DNA of 64,000 bases. Source: Trichosporon coremiiforme. Taxonomy: Eukaryota; Basidiomycota; Tremellomycetes; Trichosporonales; Trichosporonaceae. Positions 23,216 to 32,276 of this stretch are shown here, one piece after another (position 1 is the stretch's first letter; every line of letters begins with the position of its first letter). The position numbers and the translations under genes are program-made. Where the stretch lies: positions 533,369 to 597,368 of the forward strand of contig BCJJ01000026.1 in assembly GCA_039545355.1 (NCBI GenBank), given 5' to 3'. Below the pieces are notes generated by a model, which was given only the letters and a program-made list of their open reading frames with translations, had not been told where the DNA came from and did not search any database.

Positions 23216-24352
23216 TTAGGCAGTGGCGCCGGCAACGACTAGCCGTCCGAGGGAGACGACGAGCTCGTTGACCTTGGCGAGGTTGCCGTCGTTGGATCCC
23301 TCGGAGAGGACCGAGTCGTTGGGCGTCTCGGCCGAGACGTCCGGCAGGCGGGTGGAGGAGCTCGAGCTCTGGGTAGACGAAGAAGAGCTCGAGGTCGAGT
23401 TGAGCGAGGTGGAGGTGGAGAGGGTCGAGTTGGAGCTCGAGGAGGCCACAGTCGAGGACGAGGATGACGAGGGGGCGGCCGACGTGCTCGAGGTCGTCGA
23501 GGACGAAGGGGCGGCAGTAGACGAGGAAGTGGAGGGAGCAGCAGACGAGGACGAGCTAGGCGAAGGGGCGGCCGAGCTGCTAGGCGCGGTGGAGCTGCTG
23601 GGCTCAGGCGTCCAGGTCGAGGTGCTCTTGGGCGCCTCGGTGCTGGGCTCGGGGGTCCAGGTGCTCGTCGGCTCAGGGGACCAGGTGGACGAGGGCTTCT
23701 CCTCCTTCTTGGAGCTGGGCTTGGGCTCCTCCGAGCTCTGCTGCTGCTGGTTGTCGCCGCCGTTGTCGCCGCCAGACGAGCCGCCGCCGGAACCGTCGTT
23801 CCACGTCCAGGACATCTGGAAACGGCCCACATCCTTCGAGTTGAACTTCTCGAAGAGCGCTGGAGACATGTCGAGCGAGCCGTGGGCGCATCCGGGGCAG
23901 AGGTCGACGACCTTAGCAGTCTGGCTCTTGCCGCCGAGCGTGATCGTGAGCGACTGACCACAGTGCGCGCCGCCGTCCCACTGGGGGGCGTTCAGCGCGA
24001 CGACCATCTCGCTGTCAGAGCTGCGCGGTTAGCATTGCGCCCTTGTGTTTTCGTATTGCCACATGCCACACTAGGGAACGGGTAATGAGGCGCATCCGGG
24101 GATCTGTGGATCGCACCGTGGAGCCGCGCACGGCCTGTCCGTCCGATGGACATTTCGTGGTGGAGGTGTGGAGGCATGGAGCAAGACTCACTTGGTGTTA
24201 CCGCACGCGCCCAGGCCGACAGCGTAGAACGTCGCGTCACCAGAGTTCTGGCGCTTGGCGTGGTGACGCCTGCGTCCGGCCGAGGAGCGGGGCGAGTGCT
24301 GCGCGCTAGCGCTAGCGAGCAGCGTGAGGAGGAACGAGGCGAGGAGCTTCAT
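23216..24352 (-). CDS. Secreted expansin/RlpA-like double-psi beta-barrel protein with Ser/Thr/Pro-rich tail
   Basis: Two exons, 24352-24192 and 24020-23216, coding 321 residues. A signal peptide (MKLLASFLLTLLASASAQ) and a basic, possibly Kex2-cleaved spacer (ending HAKR) come first. The double-psi beta-barrel follows, with GDATFYAVGLGACG, then NSDSEMVVALN, CGQSLTITLGGK and the VVDLCPGCAHGSLDMSPALF block that contains the family Asp and Cys residues. The rest is a Ser/Thr/Pro linker with repeats of the type STWTPEP and long Ser-rich runs, ending in a short hydrophobic stretch that could be a weak GPI signal. Such proteins loosen or bind cell-wall polysaccharide without hydrolysis. The 171-nt intron splits the conserved GACGNTNSDS motif, which fixes the acceptor at 24021. 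Confidence 0.88.
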
Positions 24353-24455
24353 TTTTGCGTTGAATTTCCTTTTGGACAGGTGTCGAAGACGGTTTTAAGA
24401 GGTCGAGGCTGTCAAAGTCTCGCGGGTAAGAGAGAGGCGGGGTACAAGGAGAGAG

Positions 24456-24504
24456 ACTGAGGGTCAGCTTCGGAAGACTAGTGATAGACAAGCGGACAAC
24501 TCAC
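24456..24504 (-). other. Probable 5'-UTR intron of the expansin-like gene
   Basis: A GTGAGT donor (24504 downwards) and a CTGACCCTCAG acceptor (ending 24456) frame 49 nt, about 100 nt upstream of the start codon. Size and motifs match the coding introns of this genome. The surrounding minus-strand sequence (24400-25040) is very C/T-rich, as in other leaders here. Confidence 0.5.
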
Positions 24505-27180
24505 GCTGAGGTAAGGTGTCAAACCAGGCTGGTGTCGAACCGGAGGTGGTCGTGTGCGTCGAGCGGGACCGTTGGAGTGGTTGTCGCGGGGACGTTCGGA
24601 TGTGATGAGAGATAGTCGAGAGGAGACGAAGGGGGTCAAGTCGTCTCGGCAAGTCGGAGGATATATCTTTGGAAAGAAAAAGGAGAGTGGTGCCGAAGTT
24701 GAGGCGAGATGAGAGGCAAGAGAGCGACAGAGGGTCCGGAGGACCAGGCGAGGCGAGAGAGGTACGAGAGAGGAGTCGGCGATGAGAAGGGTCGAGGAAG
24801 CAGGATGAGTGGAGATGAGGATGAGGGTCGCAGAAAAGGGGTCCGAGCCAAACAACGAGTGGAAGCAGGGCGGCGTGAAGGGGAGTGGCCGGTGTGGTTG
24901 CGCCATGGTTGAACGGGCGTCGAGCGCCGCCGACCGTAGACTGGCTACGGGTTGTCGCGTGGACGCCCGCTTGGGCTGAAAATCTTTGCCTGGCGCCGGG
25001 TTGTTTGTCCCAAAGTGGAAGTCGAAACACAAAAGCACCCTGGATTCGCAGCTTAAGTCTGGGCCTGACGCAGGGTTGCTGGGTACCCTAAATGCCTCGT
25101 GGCCACTCCTGGCCGTATTTCAGCGCTCCAGCACTCTGGTGCAGGGGCAAGGGGGCACGGGGGGGGCGCAGGGGCTGACCCCCGGGCGACCTTCGCCACA
25201 GGCAGCACAGCAGCATCGCAGCGACGGACGGAGAAGGGGCATACCTTCTTCCGGCTGCGCTGCTCAGGCACTTTCAGGAACAGCAGGTACAGATGGGCAT
25301 GTTGCCTGAGGCTTTTCGAGGGTCCGGCGTTCCTGGGCTGTAATCGATTGAGCCACTCCCCAGGCCCGGTAGCACCCCGGGCAGAATCACGACGCGCCCG
25401 GCCGTAGCCAGCCCGTAGCGTGCTTGCTCCCGGCAGCCTCGGCCTCAGGCTTGCTGCCTTTGCCGACACCACCGTGAGGCAGCCATAAGACTTCCGGCAG
25501 ATCACATTCATGCCGTATGCACCCCCGATCCGGTCTGATTCGGGGGTGCATGCTCACATGCTCACCCTCCGACTTCCGAAGTCTTTGTGCACACATTCAC
25601 AACCTCCAAACAAGTGGTGTGGGAAGTTCTGTCTATCATAGCTTAGCATGAATCGCGACGATGACGCAGCGGGTTGTTTGTGTTTGTTTGTGTGCGTGAC
25701 GCATCGCCGTCCAGCCCTCTGAGGAAGGGCATGGATCATCAGGGGACGGACGAAGGGATTCCGAGCACCATGTTAATCAGACCAGTCCGTCCGACAGTCA
25801 CGACGAAGGACGGATCGAAAGGAAATGCGTCACGGCCCCTGCAGCCCTACGCGGCGCTCGGAGCTTATTGACGTCGTTGATCGGAGAAGCAGTTTGTCTG
25901 CTTTGCGAATCGCAGATGCGTATTGCTGTGCCTGGGTCTGGGCAGGATAGAGCGACGTCATGAGATGCTGTGCGATGGGCGCCGTATAGATCGACACGCA
26001 GATTCCAGATTTCGATGGATGAAGAGGCGGCACTGTAGGCGATTGCCGCTGCACCGCTGCACCATTCAGTTGGCTAAGATGGTACAGGGCTAGCTGAGGA
26101 GATGGTTCTAGGTCCGACGACCGCCCTGCTCGTGCAGACAGCTAGACAGACATTGCTGCACTGACCTCGTCCGCAACCTACCATTCCGCGAGCCGTCAAG
26201 AATCTCGGCCTTTCGCTAGTGTCAAAGCGTCCTGGGCCTCTTTTCAGCATGTAAGACCTCTCGTGTCTACTTTCAGACATCCTTTGAACATGCGCCGGGC
26301 TCGCCGGGCTCATGGCTCACCGAATGGCCGACCTGGCCGATCTAGCGAGGTGGAGCTTGCCGAAGCCTGGACCAAGGCTTGCGGAAGCTGATGCGTTGAT
26401 GGCCGACCAAGGCAGCGACCGGCGACCAGAGCTGCGCTCGCTGCGCTGCGCTGCATTCCTTCTTTCCGCTGGCTGCTGAATCATCCCTGCCAGCCAGCCC
26501 TAGAGCTGCGAGATAGCCTCAGACACCAGCGCCGCATTAGTCAGAGGCTTCCGCCCGGCCACGATTCGGTTCAGTATCAAGCTTCAAGCCAAAGGCAACA
26601 CAGCGTCAGCGGCAGCGGCAGCGGCAGAATCAGACGAGAGAATCAGGCGGGTCCGCAATCCCCAAAGGGTCAGGCCCGGCCATGCCATGCATAATCCTGA
26701 CAACCGTCTGTCCGCCCTCTGCTGACTGGTCGAGCTGCTGATGGGCGTCGCTGGGCGCTGAATGCCAGAGGCTGGTTCAGACGACCGGTCAATGCCTGGC
26801 AAGCCAGCAAAATTTCTGAGGCCCTCGCTTTCACGAAATTGTCGTCATCGACCCCCGGGAGAGGCAGAAAGGATATCGGCCCGGAGCCGGGGCCTGGACA
26901 ACGTGCCTGGGCCGCGTGGGTGTGGGATTTCTCAGCCTAGTGTTGAGCTTCGCGGAACCAAACATTGACTGTCACGTGACCGTGTTGGTAGACGCTCTGG
27001 CGTGCTTGCTGCAATCAACACCGTTGTTGACTTGGCCCCACTCTCACTTGCTCTCTTTCCTCTCGATCCCGACGATCCCCACAGCTGTCACTAAGCCAAC
27101 AAGACTACATGTCAAGCCTATACTAACGGAGCGCTGATCTAACCGACTAAATGTGCTTATTAAAGCAAACGTCGCTCTAG
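24505..27180. other. Long gene-poor stretch; promoter/leader then no recognisable gene
   Basis: The first 530 bp form the C/T-rich upstream region of the expansin-like gene on the minus strand. Beyond that I find no protein frame with conserved features and no RNA gene. A 12-bp perfect hairpin sits at 25517-25551, a short GGCAGC run near 26609-26627, and a 10-bp palindrome GTCACGTGAC at 26971-26980. Confidence 0.4.
25517..25551. repeat. Perfect 12-bp inverted repeat with 11-nt loop
   Basis: ATGCACCCCCGA at 25517-25528 is the exact reverse complement of TCGGGGGTGCAT at 25540-25551. It is GC-rich enough to fold as a stable stem. It lies in a gene-free region, so its role is unknown. Confidence 0.75.
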
Positions 27181-27454
27181 AAACACCATGTGGCAGGGAA
27201 ACCATCGCCAGCTGAAGTCGGAAGTTCGCTCGCGGCCGTAGACTTACTGTGCCACAGAAAGGAGTAGAAGGCTGATATATCCTAAGGTCAGCAAGAACGC
27301 TGATGCAATCGCTGGTGTCCCCGTGAGGGGAGGCACAACGCAGATACGATGTACCGGGTGCTCTCCAGCGGTTCTCTGCCTCTAAATGCCGCGCCGTTGT
27401 GGCTCCGTCCGACCGCGCGAAGAGGCCGCTTCGCCGTCTCCGTTCGAGGTGAAT

Positions 27455-27640
27455 GTTAGCCGCCGCGAGTGGTCCTTCTGCCTACTCCGGGGTGTGTTGT
27501 GATCTGAGCTGCCGCGAGTGGTCACCGTGCCTTCCTCGGGTCCTGTCTTGTGATCGGAACCTCCACGAGTGGCCGTGCCTACTCGGGGGTGTGGGTCTGT
27601 CGCCGCGGAGTCATCGTGCTCCGGGGGATGGGAAAGCGGA
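27455..27640. repeat. Degenerate 60-70 bp direct repeats
   Basis: Three units beginning with variants of CCGCGAGTGGT (near 27462, 27511 and 27562) each continue with a GCCTNCTC-GGG stretch, and the first two end in TTGTGATC. A fourth, weaker copy may begin near 27600. They lie inside what would be the largest intron of the minus-strand array. Confidence 0.55.
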
Positions 27641-27721
27641 CTGCCGCGGTCGCGTTCTGCACGGAGGGGAACATGTGGGACTTATTGCCAGAAGATGGCG
27701 CCGCGGAGCCTGGACCACAGG

Positions 27722-27748
27722 CTTGTTCGGTCGGCCGCCCCGAACAAG
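27722..27748. repeat. Hairpin with perfect 9-bp stem
   Basis: CTTGTTCGG (27722-27730) pairs exactly with CCGAACAAG (27740-27748) across a 9-nt loop, about 30 nt inside the intron that begins at 27779 on the minus strand. Confidence 0.65.
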
Positions 27749-28800
27749 TCTGGTTCAATCGCTGAGTGAGAGGACTCACCAGGGCAGATGAGCGCACGTC
27801 GTCGATGGATGGCGAGGCTGTTAATGAGGTGCAGACTCAAGGAAAGCTTTGTTTCTCGCAGGTTGCTACCTAGCGAGTGTCAGCAAGACTGGTTACTGAT
27901 ACAATCGAGGATTCGCGTTTCGAGCTGACGCCGAGGGATGCGATCAGCGAGCTGCGAGTCCTTCATGTTCTGGGCGAGGGGTACTCACGAAGTCGGACCC
28001 GTGGGAGGCAAGTTTGTCAGCTATGAATGTTCGGCTGACCCAGTCGCCTTTCTGCCTGCCGCTCGAGGACCGAAGCGATCGCAGGTCTGGTAGTAGCCTT
28101 CGAAGGGCTGAGTGAGATATACTCACCATGGTAAGATCGGGAAGGCAGGCTGTCGGCGAAGGTAGCAACTTGGCAATTCCAGTGGTTGTGCGTGTTCCGA
28201 CTTCCCTAAAGGGAGGCGCGAGGTGTGGCCTCGACATCTGGCGCCGAGTGAGGAGCTTCTCCCAAGACCTCAGGAAAACAAGTCTGTCAGCGTTGAAGTC
28301 CTGGCTGACGCAGTCGCCGTACCAGCCGGCTCAAACGGAGCGTTTCCGGATCAAGCACGGCGCATTCCATTGCGAGCTTCCGTGCTGAGTGAGGGATACT
28401 CATCTTGGCAAGTTTGAGTAGGAGGAAGCTGCGCTGTCAGCGAGAGTACAGTCTTGGCTAACGCAGTCTTCGTTGGCCCCGACATCGCCCGGAATGAAAC
28501 CAGACGAGAAGGGAAATCGAAGGGCTATCCCAATGTCTGTGGCTGAGCGAGGTATACTCACGACCAAGGTGTTGAAGCGGACTAAAGTCGTCAGCAAAAG
28601 TTAGATCTTGGCTGACACAGTCGCCGTTGAAGTCCAGTGTCTGGATGAGATCCAGGGAGGGGGTGCACACTGCGCGCATCAGCTGCTGAGTGAGGGATAC
28701 TCACCTGGGCTTGTGGGACTGCTTGCTGTCTTGTAAGTAGTGAGGAGATGTGTTGCCGCCATGGCCATTGGAGAGGTGGGGGGTTGGGGGAAGGTGAGGG

Positions 28801-31800
28801 TGAGGGTGTGAGAGTTAGTGGGTGTTGCTGAAGTGAGAGAAGGGAGCGCAGCATTGCATCGAGGACGGATAGTCTGCGAAGGTAACGGGGCGCAGTGCAG
28901 CGGAAGTACAGTATGTGACTGTCGAAGGCGAAAGGATGTGTGCTTGTCACCCATCGACGGGACAAGGGGCGCAAAGTCGAGTCAGCCTGTGACGTTGGGG
29001 GGCGCAAGGAAGGCGAGCACCGTAGAACGAATGGTGAAGTATCGCAGAGCGTAGCGACCGCTCCGCTTGCTCAATGCACTCCAGTGGCCGGAGGGGATGT
29101 CAGGCAGAGTCAGTGAGCAGTGAGGGCGTAGTCAGCTCACGACCATAAGCTCCGAGCCTCAACATAGTCCATCAGGAGATGTATGTGCTGATGGCGAGCT
29201 ACTCGAGAGCATCTACCACACCTTTGAGCCCCGCCATCGGCCACTGTCTATGATGCCCACGGTCACACCACATGCCATGCAGCACGCCATGCATGACACG
29301 CATGCGCAAGCGTAATCCTTGGCGGACAAAAGACGCCCCGGCGTTCACCGCGATCTATAACGAACCGTGCGCACTGTATCGGCATGAGCGGCGCTTCATG
29401 ACTCCGGTGAGGCTGTAACCGGGTGACGCGGGTGACGCTGTGCCCCGCAGTAGTGACGATCACGTCGTAAGTCCAGACTGAGCGTGACCCCCAGCCGCCA
29501 GCATACGCCAGCAAGATTGGATGGGTCGATGCACCGAGTGTTACAGTGTATCACCGTGAAAGGTGGAGACCATCGGGGCCCAGACAGCAACGCAGCATCG
29601 ACAAGTCTGGCCCCTGACATGCCATGGACCCCACACCGCATGTGTCTCATGTGCTTCATGCGTCTCATGCTGGATCTCTTCATGCACGATGCGCGTGCTA
29701 CTCTAGACAACCCCACATCCGGACACTAACCCACTAGCCAGAACGAGCGCAGTGCGCAGTCACTTTCCCTCGATCTACTCGCATACGGACCGATTGCGCC
29801 TCCGATCGCCACCTGCGAACCGCACTCAGAAATAACAACAGCGAGCCCGAAATGTGCCCACCAAGTCCAGAATAGCCGCTTTGCACCGTCCTGCCTTAGC
29901 CTGGAGCTTGTCGTGCAGACTTGCAGTTGTGCAGTTGAGCATGCGGCAGATCGCGCAGTCGCACGCATGGCCGCACAAGATCTCGAGATCTCATCACCAT
30001 GAACGACCAAAGCACGATCGTGGGCGCAGCACTTCTGCATCCTACGACGCAGCGGGACCTGGGTTCCAGCCGTTCCTGGGGGGCTATTTCTGGCGTGTGG
30101 GCTGTTTGACTCTCGTACGCGGGTCGGGACATGCTCGTTTCGCAGCCTTATCTATTATTATCCGCAGTTCGGTTGGATTATTCCTTCGCCAGGGTCAGGT
30201 GCTTCCTGCCTTAGGGACCTGAATAACCTTGCACCACAGCCATTCTCGACCGGGTACCGGGTGCCAAGGGCAATGCATACGGCTGTTGCATCGCGGAGCA
30301 TCGTTGACGTGGGTGAGGTCGACAACGTTTATACTCTGCCGGCTGGTCGGCGTGTTGACTGGGTGCCCGATGGTTGTTGCTCTGGACAACGTTTGTGTGA
30401 GCCTGCAGCAGACCTGACACGAAACCGAACGTCACAGGGGACGAGGCATGCGGTACGCCGAGACTCGTCAGCGTCCTCTACCAACGAACCAGAAGTCCAT
30501 GCAACCGCAGGACAACTGCAAGTCGGAGCCGGCTGGACCGCATGGTCCCAGGTGCACTGCATAGCATCTATAAATACGGTTTGCAGTCCATAGCCAGCCT
30601 CTGCTCCATGCGTGCCATCTGCACTGTGCGCTCCTGAGGCTCCACCGGGGCTCTAGCGAGCGCAGCCGTTTCGAGGCAAACAATGCGAGAAACAACTCGT
30701 AAGTGTTCTCTTTCCCAGGTACGCTAGGCTCGTGCAGACGCGCTAAGCGGCACATGGATAACATTTCTTACGAATTGTTGCTCCTCTCCGGCTCGGCCAT
30801 GGCCCAGTGCTGTGTACGGTTGTTCCCGGCTCGGCGCGGCTGTCTTGCTCGCATCCGGTGGATCATGGGATCCAAAGAAAGACTTGTTCTGCTGGGAAAA
30901 TGGACTGTCAATGCCGTAGTGCGGTAGTGCCGTAGTCACACCTGTGCACTGCGGCTCGGTCCGACCGCCGAATAGGCTGCCACAACAGAATGGGTGGCAC
31001 GCTTGCGCGTAAAGTGAATGCAAGGGGAACCCGCCCCCTGGCTAGGCCTGGCTCCATGCACCGCTTCCCAGCTGCAACTGTGCATAGCGCGTGCAACTAG
31101 CCGTTTCGGCATTTAGACTTTGCCTTTTTGTGATGGGACGATCGAGCTGAGCCAGGTAATGATACGGCTGCCGGACCGCCCGCCGTTTGGGTTTGAGGGA
31201 CGGAGAACGGAAGGGCACTCCGTGAATGCATGTGTATAGTGTCCTGCAGTGACGGAGATGGAATAAGCAGGGAGGGAGAGGCACAGCGGAGCTACATCAT
31301 CGGTGGACATATGACGAAGGTGAGAAGCTGAGATCAGCGGTGCAATGCCGCGGAAATAAGTGGTGAAGGTTAGTGCTGGCGGGCAAAAATAGTCACTATT
31401 CAGCGCCAGCCTCTGCAGGTGAGGGTCGGCTGTTGCCAAAGTCCAAGAGTACTTCGAGGAGGACTGACATTCGTGAGGAATGCCTAGGTTCAGGGACTAC
31501 AATACCGCGAAGAGCATGGGGAGGAAGCACAACTGAGGCAAGCACAGGGAATGATGAGGCGATTGCGGGGCTATCGTCGGCCATTCCATTTTTAGCCCTG
31601 GCGCGCTTGGGCGTGCTGAGTCAAGCCTCGGCCGTGTGGGACGGTGGGTGTGGCAAAATGATGCTCCCCAGGGACAGCCTGTACTCCTCGCGTCACCATC
31701 ATTGTGCTCTCCTCGCCGCCGAACACCCCGCGCACCTGGCGCACCTAGCTTGTTGCTACTCGCAAGCTCGTAAGGCTTTCCGCGTCGTCACCGGACTATC

Positions 31801-32276
31801 CCTGCCCCTCCGGCCCTCATGGCCATCCATCCGACATGCCATACAAAACAGCTTCACAGCCTCCTGGCCCATTTGCCCCACACCCACTGCCATACTGCCA
31901 CCGATCTACATCCTAGCTGGCACTGCTCTCAGCCGCTCGACCTCCCCGGCACCCCCGTTGCCCTCAACGCGGACCCGATAAACTCGACACCCACCCCCCT
32001 CTTGTCTTTTGACTCTTACTCATATCACCCTCACCTACGCTCGACACATTGACGCGTCGTTTGCACAGCCATTCCCTCCTCGACACCTGTTGTTCAACTT
32101 AACCACTCGATTTTAATCAGCGACACACAGATCGAACATCGTACCACTTCACATCACTAGCTGATCCCATTCCACGATCGCTCAGTCGCTCAGTCGCCCG
32201 TCGCCACACCCAGCCGCGTGAACTCCCTCCCAGACTCACATCTTCACAGCCGACCCTATTCTCAGCGCCCGCGACG
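28801..32276. other. Gene-poor region; upstream part of the DUF2156 gene at its right end
   Basis: No frame here shows conserved motifs, sensible start context and introns together. CATG-containing words recur near 29265-29310 and 29618-29690. From about 31,900 the plus strand becomes C/T-rich, which fits the leader and promoter of the gene starting at 32,277. Confidence 0.35.

Larger units (their letters stand above)
27240..28800 (-). ncRNA. Candidate multi-intron, probably non-coding transcript built from tandem exon-intron units
   Basis: On the minus strand, intron-like units recur about every 140-158 bp. Near-identical donors of the form GTGAGTATCCCTCACTCAGC start at 28704, 28561, 28126 and 27988, with a divergent one at 27779, a copy with AT in place of GT at 28403, and a degenerate copy near 28262. 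The 3' side of several units holds a conserved GGCGACTGNGTCAGCC followed by a GCTGAC branch-like site and an AG. Examples: intron 28704-28582 (123 nt), exon 28581-28562 (20 nt), intron 28561-28434 (128 nt), intron 27988-27870 (119 nt). The GGCGAC/GTCAGCC part can fold as a six-pair stem with one bulged A. Tiny exons with no shared reading frame and larger structured introns resemble snoRNA-host genes, but I could not assign C/D or H/ACA boxes. The upstream side (28780-28850) is C/T-rich like other leaders here. Confidence 0.45.

Noticed and set aside
24464..25038. Two overlapping minus-strand frames of about 186 codons
   Set aside because: The DNA is a C/T-rich leader or promoter, the two frames exclude one another, and a 5'-UTR intron lies across them.
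27240..28800. Assigning box C/D or H/ACA snoRNAs to the introns of the array
   Set aside because: I could not place a good RTGATGA/CTGA pair with a terminal stem, nor H and ACA boxes in the same unit, so only a general RNA call is made.
31373..31981. 202-codon plus-strand frame
   Set aside because: No motif or family resemblance, and its end runs into the C/T-rich leader of the DUF2156 gene.
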